From Bacillota bacterium (GTDB taxonomy: Bacteria; Bacillota; Clostridia; Peptostreptococcales; Anaerovoracaceae): 64,000 nt of DNA. The notes below the pieces were generated by a model. It saw nothing but the letters and a program-made list of their open reading frames with translations. It was not told the origin of the DNA and did no database searches. The number at the start of each line of letters is the position of its first letter. Positions within the stretch are counted from its first letter, which is position 1. Below, in pieces: positions 7,864 through 14,296 of this stretch. The DNA lies in contig JAQXGH010000050.1 of NCBI GenBank assembly GCA_029006195.1, forward strand, positions 1 through 64,000, read 5' to 3'. A program made the position numbers and the translations under genes.

Positions 7864-9150
7864 ATGAATAATTACGATATTAGAGATATTAGCCTGGCAC
7901 CATCAGGCCATACTAAAATTGAATGGGTAAGAAATAATATGCCGCTTCTGAGAGGCTTCGAAGAAGAATTTGTTGAAACTAAGCCTTTCGATGGCGTTAA
8001 GATTAGCCTTTCAATTCACCTTGAACCAAAGACTGCATACCTCTGCAAGGTATTAGCTGCAGGTGGAGCAGATATGTCAGTAACTGGCAGTAATTCACTG
8101 AGTACACAGGATGATGTAGCTGCAGCGCTGGCTGATTCAGGAATTAAAGTCTTTGCATACCACGGTGCAACTGATGAAGAATACAACAGACACATCGAAA
8201 TGTGCCTGGAACATAAGCCAAATATCATCATCGATGACGGTGGCGACTTAGTTGGACTTATTCACGATAAGAGACCGGATCTGGGCGAAGAAGTCTGGGG
8301 CGGCTGTGAAGAAACAACTACCGGTGTTATCAGATTGCAGGCGATGGAACGTGCAGGCGTTCTCAAGTTCCCTATGGTAGCTGTTAACGATGCTGATTGT
8401 AAGCATCTCTTTGATAACAGATACGGTACAGGTCAGTCTGTATGGGATGCCATCATGAGAAACACTAACCTTATTGTTGCCAGCAAGACAGTTGTAGTTG
8501 TTGGTTACGGTTGGTGCAGCAGAGGAATCGCCATGAGAGCAGCAGCTCTGGGTGCTAGAGTAATCGTAACTGAAATCAATCCAGTTAAGGCTATGGAAGC
8601 TAAGATGGATGGCTATGATGTTATGACTATGGCTCAGGCAGCACCTCTCGGTGACATGTTCGTTTCAGCTACAGGCTGCAAGCATACAATTACAGTTGAA
8701 CACATGATGACAATGAAGGATCGTGCTATCTTAGCAAACGCAGGTCACTTCAATGTTGAAGTGGATATGGCTGGCCTTGAAGCTATCGCAGTGGATGTTA
8801 AGGAAACACGAGCTAACATCATGGGATACACTCTTCCAAACGGTAAGATGATCAACGTTATAGCTGAAGGCAAGCTTGTTAATATAGCTGCTGGAGACGG
8901 ACATCCTGCAGAAATCATGGACCTGAGCTTTGCTGTTCAGATCCTGAGTGCCAAGTACATCTTAGAGCATCACGTTACAGACGGCAGCGGCGCAGGTGCA
9001 GACGGACGTTCATCACTTACTAATTCAGTAGTTGACGTTTCAGGTGAGATCGATGATGTTGTTTCACGCAGAAAACTTGCCGCATGGGGAATAGAAATTG
9101 ATGCCCTCACGCCGGAGCAGGAGGCTTATCTTAACAGCTGGCAGGTATAG
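7864..9150 (+). CDS. ahcY: adenosylhomocysteinase (S-adenosylhomocysteine hydrolase)
   Basis: The 428-residue protein matches the short, Thermotoga/archaeal-like branch of SAHases. The substrate domain carries EVWGGCEETTTGVIRL and FPMVAVNDADCKHLFDNRYGTGQS. The NAD-binding segment is VVVGYGWCSRGIAMRAAALGA. Then come GHFNVEVD and the C-terminal HP motif DGHPAEIMDLSFAVQ. It splits S-adenosylhomocysteine to adenosine and homocysteine; some relatives prefer S-inosylhomocysteine. It starts three bases after the glmS stop with GGAG in the glmS tail, so it belongs to the cdaA operon. Homocysteine methyl-transfer genes lie 2-7 kb downstream. Confidence 0.93.
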   Translation: MNNYDIRDISLAPSGHTKIEWVRNNMPLLRGFEEEFVETKPFDGVKISLSIHLEPKTAYLCKVLAAGGADMSVTGSNSLSTQDDVAAALADSGIKVFAYHGATDEEYNRHIEMCLEHKPNIIIDDGGDLVGLIHDKRPDLGEEVWGGCEETTTGVIRLQAMERAGVLKFPMVAVNDADCKHLFDNRYGTGQSVWDAIMRNTNLIVASKTVVVVGYGWCSRGIAMRAAALGARVIVTEINPVKAMEAKMDGYDVMTMAQAAPLGDMFVSATGCKHTITVEHMMTMKDRAILANAGHFNVEVDMAGLEAIAVDVKETRANIMGYTLPNGKMINVIAEGKLVNIAAGDGHPAEIMDLSFAVQILSAKYILEHHVTDGSGAGADGRSSLTNSVVDVSGEIDDVVSRRKLAAWGIEIDALTPEQEAYLNSWQV

Positions 9151-9160
9151 TATGCACGTA

Positions 9161-9186
9161 TGAATACGATTATTCAAAATTGAATA
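9161..9186. promoter_or_regulatory. phased TGAATA/TATTCA half-sites (activator binding array, site 1)
   Basis: Three half-sites TGAATA (9161-9166), TATTCA (9171-9176) and TGAATA (9181-9186) alternate in orientation with a strict 10-base period. The last two form TATTCA-N4-TGAATA. The same 16-base palindrome recurs at 9236-9251 and 9464-9479, around a sigma-54 promoter and the start of an activator gene. I infer that these are binding sites of the activator encoded at 9503. Confidence 0.6.
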
Positions 9187-9230
9187 GCCATAAAGCCTTG
9201 AAACTAGCGAATTTTCATACAATGTATCAG

Positions 9231-9262
9231 CGAAGTATTCATTATTGAATACTTCGTTTTTT
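9231..9262 (+). terminator. terminator of the cdaA-ahcY operon, containing palindrome site 2
   Basis: CGAAGTATTCA (9231-9241) pairs perfectly with TGAATACTTCG (9246-9256) across TTAT and is followed by six T residues. The stem contains TATTCA-N4-TGAATA, the same palindrome as the flanking sites, so one DNA element may serve both as terminator and as protein-binding site 50-70 bases upstream of the sigma-54 promoter. Confidence 0.85.
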
Positions 9263-9301
9263 CTTTATACGCCAAACCCTTAGAATTAGCCATTTTTAAT
9301 G

Positions 9302-9318
9302 TTGGCACGATACTTGCT
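9302..9318 (+). promoter_or_regulatory. sigma-54 (RpoN) promoter
   Basis: TTGGCACG (9302-9309), four bases, then TTGCT (9314-9318) is a full match to the -24/-12 consensus, with GG and GC correctly spaced. It reads toward the 27-codon ORF and the sigma-54 activator gene. Confidence 0.88.
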
Positions 9319-9367
9319 CTAATATTAGGCAGTAAGTTAAAAAGCTACTAATTTGGAGGAAATTAAA

Positions 9368-9451
9368 ATGGCAGAAAAAGAATATAAGGTACAGGAACAT
9401 TTACACTATGCTGGTATTCCTAGCTTGGATTTAAGTCTTTCTTTTTTATGA
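9368..9451 (+). CDS. 27-codon ORF downstream of the sigma-54 promoter
   Basis: A short frame starts at an ATG seven bases after GGAGG, in good translation context, and encodes 27 residues beginning MAEKEYKVQEHLHY before a TGA. The first 19 residues look like a normal soluble N-terminus; the last eight (LDLSLSFL) are hydrophobic. I do not recognise it. It is either a real small protein or leader peptide, or the remaining 5' end of a larger sigma-54-controlled gene lost by deletion. The next gene starts 51 bases later. Confidence 0.45.
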   Translation: MAEKEYKVQEHLHYAGIPSLDLSLSFL

Positions 9452-9459
9452 TAAATTAT

Positions 9460-9483
9460 GTATTATTCAATTATGAATAATAC
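9460..9483. promoter_or_regulatory. 24-base inverted repeat upstream of the activator gene (site 3)
   Basis: GTATTATTCA (9460-9469) and TGAATAATAC (9474-9483) are perfect inverted repeats around ATTA. The core is TATTCA-N4-TGAATA, as in sites 1 and 2. It lies 20 bases before the chosen start of the activator gene and downstream of the sigma-54 promoter, a position suited to autoregulation or roadblock. Its presence argues against using the upstream in-frame ATG at 9458 as the start. Confidence 0.65.
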
Positions 9484-9502
9484 TGCTGGTAAGGAAAAAG
9501 TA

Positions 9503-10870
9503 ATGAAGCTTGAAGAAACACTTAAAGAACATTTAAATGAAATAATGGACGCTGCATCAGACGATCTTCTTATTACAGACGGAGATGGTGTAGTAATTCG
9601 TGTTAGCCCTAGTTTTGAAGATCGCTATGGACTCCCTGAGGATGAGGCTTTAGGAAAAACAGTCTTTGAGCTTGAAGAGAAGGGTTACTTTAAGCCGTCT
9701 ATAATCGCAGAGGTGCTTAGACGCGGAGAAAAGATAACTATGGACCAGAAACTCAGTTCAGGGAGAGATATAATCGCCACAGCGACTCCTGTATTCGGGG
9801 ATCTGGGTGAAATACAGTTTGTTGTCAGCTTCTCTCGTGATATCACTGAAATGCATAGTCTTCAAAAGAGATACTCCAGCCTTCAGAACAAGGTGGAGAA
9901 GTACGAAGATGAAATTAACAAATTGAGAAAGGCAAATACTGAGACTGACATTGTAAGTAAATCCGTTCAGATGGATAAAGTAATGGCGCTTATTGCGCAG
10001 GTCGCAGATTATGATACATCGGTTCTGCTGCTTGGTGAATCCGGTGTGGGCAAGACAGCTCTGGCGAGAAAAATCCATCAGATGAGCAACAGATCTCATA
10101 ATGCTTTCGTAGATATCAACTGCGCAGCAATTCCTGAAAATCTGCTTGAGGCAGAACTCTTCGGATACGAGAAGGGATCGTTTACAGGTGCTGATTCTAA
10201 GGGCAAGGTAGGTCTTATCGAGATGGCACAGCAGGGTACTCTCTTTCTGGACGAAATATCAGAAATGCCATTAGCGCTCCAGGCTAAACTGCTTAAGGCA
10301 ATACAGGAAAAGAAGATACAGAGAATTGGCGGCGTTAAAGAAATAGATGTCGATTTCAGACTGGTAACTGCATCTAATCGTAATCTTGCGGAAGCTGCAG
10401 AGCAGGGAACCTTTAGAAAAGACCTTTATTATAGACTTAATGTAATGAATATATCTATTCCTCCGCTTAGGGAGCGAAAGGAAGACATAGCACCGCTTAT
10501 ATACCATTTCCTTGACCAGTTTAATGAAAGATATGGTAAGAACAAGTCAATATCTAAACAAGCCATGGATCTTCTTTATTCCTACGAATGGCCGGGTAAT
10601 GTCAGAGAGCTTTCGAATTTCGTTGAAAGGGCATACATAACGAGTATGGGTGATGTGATCCATGCAAATGAACTGCCCGACGAGGTAACAGGAAATACTG
10701 GCATCAAAGAAGAGGATATGGGGCTTGATGCTGCTGTTGAGCTCTTAGAAAGAAGAGTGATTACAGAGGCATATCGTAAATACAAGACAACTATAGAAGT
10801 GGCTAAGTATCTGAAAATCAGTCAGCCAACAGCTTCGAGAAAGATAAAGAAATATATAAAAGGGGAATAA
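9503..10870 (+). CDS. sigma-54-dependent transcriptional activator with PAS sensor
   Basis: The protein is 455 residues. An N-terminal PAS domain (about 8-118) is followed by a short coiled coil (about 120-150). The central AAA+ domain has Walker A GESGVGKTA, the GAFTGA-type loop written GSFTGA, Walker B TLFLDEI and an arginine-finger region (FRKDLYYRLNV). A C-terminal Fis-like helix-turn-helix follows (TTIEVAKYLKISQPTASRKIKKY). It activates RpoN promoters in response to a ligand sensed by PAS. I chose ATG 9503 because AAGGA sits 8 bases upstream; the earlier ATG at 9458 lacks a ribosome site and overlaps a palindrome. Neighbouring genes suggest a signal linked to methylated substrates or amino acids, which is inference. 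Confidence 0.93.
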   Translation: MKLEETLKEHLNEIMDAASDDLLITDGDGVVIRVSPSFEDRYGLPEDEALGKTVFELEEKGYFKPSIIAEVLRRGEKITMDQKLSSGRDIIATATPVFGDLGEIQFVVSFSRDITEMHSLQKRYSSLQNKVEKYEDEINKLRKANTETDIVSKSVQMDKVMALIAQVADYDTSVLLLGESGVGKTALARKIHQMSNRSHNAFVDINCAAIPENLLEAELFGYEKGSFTGADSKGKVGLIEMAQQGTLFLDEISEMPLALQAKLLKAIQEKKIQRIGGVKEIDVDFRLVTASNRNLAEAAEQGTFRKDLYYRLNVMNISIPPLRERKEDIAPLIYHFLDQFNERYGKNKSISKQAMDLLYSYEWPGNVRELSNFVERAYITSMGDVIHANELPDEVTGNTGIKEEDMGLDAAVELLERRVITEAYRKYKTTIEVAKYLKISQPTASRKIKKYIKGE

Positions 10871-10873
10871 ATA

Positions 10874-10900
10874 AGGGTGTCGCAAATAATGCGACATCCT
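10874..10900. terminator. bidirectional hairpin between convergent genes
   Basis: AGGGTGTCGCA (10874-10884) pairs with TGCGACATCCT (10890-10900) with one G-U pair. The minus-strand side runs into a T-rich stretch (TTATTTATT), the plus side into ATTTGTATT. It separates the activator gene from the convergent homocysteine methyltransferase gene. The core TGTCGCA/TGCGACA is also used in the 25342-25367 hairpin. Confidence 0.65.
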
Positions 10901-10907
10901 ATTTGTA

Positions 10908-12131
10908 TTAGTAAACGAGGCCGTATTTTTTTGCCAGCCCTTCCAGAATGGATTCATCTATAGAGCCTTCATACATGGCACGGCCCTGATAAAGTCTCAG
11001 AGCTTCTTCTAAAATACCAGCATCTTCGCACAATAAGCAGAGAGGTTTCTTTATGGAAATCTGATTATCCTCGAAATCAGAAAGCTCATCAAAGCTCTTG
11101 ATTCTAATAGCTGTAACAGGGCTTTCCTTATCTGCTTCTTCGCTGAGCGCATCTGCCAGCGACTCATCACATGGTAAAACGTCTCCCTGTGAAATGACAA
11201 CATCTGCGTTTAGCAGCGTGGGCATCTTCTCTGTAGCCAGCGGAAGCATATCAGGGTGAGCTGGTGCAGGAGGCTTGATTTTGATATCTCTAGTGCCTTC
11301 ATAAATCGCTTTAATGTGATCTTCAGTTGTGCCGCAGCATCCGCCAAAGATAGCAACGCCTGCCTGGGCGAAGTCTTTAAGGTATTTGCTGAATTCTTCA
11401 GGAGTACATGAGTAGATAGTCTTGCCATCCACAAGTTCAGGGATGCCTGCGTTTGGCTTAGCGATAAGAGGAACTTCGGCGTATTCGGAAAGTCTACGGA
11501 GCTGAACCAGCATATCGTCAGGACCTACAGAACAGTTAAGTCCGAATGCGTCAACGCCCATGCCCTGCATGATCAGAAGGGCTGCAGTAACATCTGTTCC
11601 TGTTAAAGTCTTACCATTGTTATCGCAAGTAAAGCTTACGAAAACAGGTTTCTTACTAACATTTTTAACTGCCAGAACAGCTGCACGAGCTTCAGGAACA
11701 GTCATCATAGTCTCTATTACGAAAAGGTCTACGCCGGCTTCTTCTAAAGCCTTTGCCTGTTCTTCGTACACTTCAACCATTTCGTCAAAAGGCATATCTC
11801 CGAGAGGGGCCAGGAACTGACCGGTAGGAGCCAGATCGCCAGCTACGAATGCTGAGCCTGCTACGGCTTCTTTTGAAAAACCTACAAGCTCCTTGTTGAT
11901 GCTATCCACTTTATTAAATAGTTTGTTTTCTTCCAGCTTAACTCTGTTGCCGCCGAATGTGCTGGCATAAACTATATCACTGCCGTTTTCGACGTATAAT
12001 CTCTGAACCTCCTTGATAGCTTCAGGATGGCTGAGAAGCCACTCTTCGGCGCACATACCGCCGCCGTATCCGCGTTTTTGAAGCTGAGTGCCAGTAGCAC
12101 CATCAAGTATGAGGGGAAAGTAAATTTCCAT
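10908..12131 (-). CDS. homocysteine S-methyltransferase (MetH module 1) with a short degenerate tail
   Basis: The 407-residue protein begins with a full Hcy-binding TIM barrel (about 1-285). It has LDGATGTQLQKRG near the start, FGLNCSVGP, and the zinc ligands completed by FGGCCGTTEDHI. A tail of about 115 residues follows; its last part (LRLYQGRAMYEGSIDES then LAKKYGLVY) resembles the opening of the pterin-binding barrel that follows in MetH, but the rest of that barrel is absent. It therefore should methylate homocysteine but lacks folate-binding and corrinoid modules. A GGAGG site precedes the ATG. It lies 9 bases after the RACo-like gene, forming a two-gene minus-strand operon. Confidence 0.88.
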   Translation of the reverse strand: MEIYFPLILDGATGTQLQKRGYGGGMCAEEWLLSHPEAIKEVQRLYVENGSDIVYASTFGGNRVKLEENKLFNKVDSINKELVGFSKEAVAGSAFVAGDLAPTGQFLAPLGDMPFDEMVEVYEEQAKALEEAGVDLFVIETMMTVPEARAAVLAVKNVSKKPVFVSFTCDNNGKTLTGTDVTAALLIMQGMGVDAFGLNCSVGPDDMLVQLRRLSEYAEVPLIAKPNAGIPELVDGKTIYSCTPEEFSKYLKDFAQAGVAIFGGCCGTTEDHIKAIYEGTRDIKIKPPAPAHPDMLPLATEKMPTLLNADVVISQGDVLPCDESLADALSEEADKESPVTAIRIKSFDELSDFEDNQISIKKPLCLLCEDAGILEEALRLYQGRAMYEGSIDESILEGLAKKYGLVY

Positions 12132-12140
12132 ATCTGCCTC

Positions 12141-13691
12141 CTAATTAAATGTCATCTGTTCTATATATTTTTTCGAAAATCCCTTATCAAGGGCAAGCTC
12201 CAGATGTTTACATGTATCTGCGATTTTAAGCATATGGCTGGCAGCTGCAGGATCTCTAAGTAAAGCTATAGCGCCAGTCAGGGAAGCGTTCCCGATGTCT
12301 GTTATTTTATCAGTAAGATCTTCAGGAATCAAACCTATCCTGGAAACACTGTATGGGTTCAGGTTTTTGCCGAATCCGCCTGCTATATATACTTTATCGA
12401 TACAGTCTGCACTGATACCAGCGGCACCCAGTAGAGTGTCGATACCGGCAGCAACTGCAGCTTTTGCCAATTGAAGCTGTCTGATGTCAGCAGCATTAAC
12501 GTAGATGTTCTGATCTGGATCCACCCAGAAGATGCCGTTATCGTTATCGTCTGCAGTCACGAAGTGGCGCATCTTAAGAGGTACTTCGCCAGGACCGAGG
12601 AGTCTGCCTGTGCTGTCAACTACGCCTTCGTCAAGCAGGATTGCCAGAAGGTCCATATAGGCTGTTCCGCAAAGGCCCAGGGGTGCAGCTTGATCTCCTA
12701 TGATATCAAGTTTGAGCGCAAGTATGCCGCCACGAGTTAAATCGTTTGTAAGCGATATGTGGCTAATGGCGCCATCTATGCTTCTCATGCCGCATGAAAG
12801 ATGCGCTCCTTCGAATGCCGGCCCTGTAGCAACAGAGCAGCAGAGAAGGCTGTCTGAATTTCCTATAACCATTTCGCCGTTAGTACCTATATCGAGCAGA
12901 AGAGAAATCTCTTTACCTTTATCCATTCCGCTGGCTAATATGCCTGAAACTATATCGCCGCCAACAAATCCAGCTATGCATGGGGAGAATCCCAGTATGC
13001 AGTCGTCAAATTCAGGGTATTCTACAGGAGCTTCGAAATCCTCGTCAAAGAGGCATGACGGTTCATAAGGGGCCTTTGCCATAGGAGATGGGTCGATCTG
13101 TGCGAAAATATGCTGCATAACAGTATTACCTGATATAACAACCTCGCTCAGCTGGCCACCGCCATTTTCATCTATTATCTGCTGTATAAGAAGCCTTATC
13201 TGCCTTCGGATTTTTCGCCCCAGCATTTCAAGTCCTCTAGGCTTTTTCATGCAGTAATCTACTCTGGATATGACATCCGCACCATATGAACCTTGAGCGT
13301 TCCAATCGCTTGATGTTCCTATCAAAGCTCCACTTTCGAGGTCAAATACAGATACACATATAGTTGTAGTGCCCAGATCAACAGCTGCGCCGTAACCACT
13401 TCTTTTAAGAAATTCGTCAGAGTAATCAACGGTACCTGATTCTATGATGCCGCCGTTTGACGAGCTAAAAGTCACATCAAGATCTTCGCTTATGATATAC
13501 TCACATGATTTGACCTGTCTTTTGCCATGTGAATCATTTATTTCTACCATGCATTTGCCGCAGGTACCGAGTCCGCTGCAATCGGCAGAAATATCAAATC
13601 CATTTTTGCGCAAAAAATCCAGTAAATTAGTACCATCTTCGGCCATAAATGTGGTAGTGTTATATTGTTTGGAAATAGTAATTCTAGACAT
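12141..13691 (-). CDS. RACo-like ATP-dependent reductive activator of corrinoid proteins
   Basis: The 516-residue protein has an N-terminal plant-type [2Fe-2S] ferredoxin domain (DCSGLGTCGKC with a fourth Cys near residue 63) and an ASKHA actin-like domain (YGAAVDLGTTTICVSVFDL; LLDIGTNGEMVIGN; CGTAYMDLL; VYIAGGFGKN). RACo proteins reduce inactive Co(II) corrinoid to Co(I) with ATP, so the partner corrinoid protein can be methylated again. It is shorter than the commonest RACo (about 600 or more residues). The start at 13691 has AAGG 8 bases upstream; a GTG ten codons earlier lacks a ribosome site. Divergent from the operon that encodes a corrinoid protein, its likely partner. Confidence 0.9.
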   Translation of the reverse strand: MSRITISKQYNTTTFMAEDGTNLLDFLRKNGFDISADCSGLGTCGKCMVEINDSHGKRQVKSCEYIISEDLDVTFSSSNGGIIESGTVDYSDEFLKRSGYGAAVDLGTTTICVSVFDLESGALIGTSSDWNAQGSYGADVISRVDYCMKKPRGLEMLGRKIRRQIRLLIQQIIDENGGGQLSEVVISGNTVMQHIFAQIDPSPMAKAPYEPSCLFDEDFEAPVEYPEFDDCILGFSPCIAGFVGGDIVSGILASGMDKGKEISLLLDIGTNGEMVIGNSDSLLCCSVATGPAFEGAHLSCGMRSIDGAISHISLTNDLTRGGILALKLDIIGDQAAPLGLCGTAYMDLLAILLDEGVVDSTGRLLGPGEVPLKMRHFVTADDNDNGIFWVDPDQNIYVNAADIRQLQLAKAAVAAGIDTLLGAAGISADCIDKVYIAGGFGKNLNPYSVSRIGLIPEDLTDKITDIGNASLTGAIALLRDPAAASHMLKIADTCKHLELALDKGFSKKYIEQMTFN

Positions 13692-13741
13692 AAATATTAC
13701 CTTATATGTATTAATAAACACCGTATACGAAGATTATATAT

Positions 13742-14296
13742 ATGTGCATAGAAGAAATCAAGAAACTAGCAGATCAGATAGGTTTTACAGATACAGGACA
13801 AGTGAATATGGATGCGCTGGTTCCATTAAAGGAAGTTAGAGATATGTGTTCGGCAGACAAATGTGAGCGCTACGGTAAGAACTGGGGCTGTCCGCCATCA
13901 CCTGTATGCCAGAGCATAGAGGATTCATATGATAAGATGCATGAATATGAGGACGGCATTCTGTGTCAGTATACTGCCAGGATGGATGACGAGTTTGATA
14001 TGGTGGTCATAGCTGAATCGGCCAAGAAGCATAAGTCGATGTTCGATACACTTATCAGGCAGCTAAAGCTTATGAATGTAGAATGCATGCCATTAAGCGC
14101 TGGAAGCTGCACCAGATGTCGCAAATGCACATATCCGGACAAACCCTGCAGATATCCCGATAAACTCTATCCTTCTATGGAGGCCTATGGGCTTTGGGTC
14201 AGTGATGTATGCGAGAAGTCGGGAATGAAATATAATCACGGAGAAAATTCGATAACATATACAGCCTGTGTGCTGGTGAAAGGGGTAAATGAATGA
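13742..14296 (+). CDS. DUF2284 cysteine-rich metal-binding protein
   Basis: The 184-residue protein has many cysteines in a DUF2284-like layout: MCSADKCERYGKNWGCPPSP near residue 35-55 and GSCTRCRKCTYPDKPCRYP near residue 120-138, the latter looking like an iron-sulphur site. DUF2284 genes often sit beside UroD-type corrinoid methyltransferases and RACo proteins; the biochemical role is unknown to me. Its stop overlaps the next start by four bases (ATGA), so the two are translationally coupled. No strong ribosome binding site precedes the ATG. Confidence 0.8.
   Translation: MCIEEIKKLADQIGFTDTGQVNMDALVPLKEVRDMCSADKCERYGKNWGCPPSPVCQSIEDSYDKMHEYEDGILCQYTARMDDEFDMVVIAESAKKHKSMFDTLIRQLKLMNVECMPLSAGSCTRCRKCTYPDKPCRYPDKLYPSMEAYGLWVSDVCEKSGMKYNHGENSITYTACVLVKGVNE

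Noticed and set aside
9458..9503. ATG at 9458 as the activator start
   Set aside because: No ribosome site, and the codons overlap a 24-base perfect inverted repeat that matches regulatory sites upstream.
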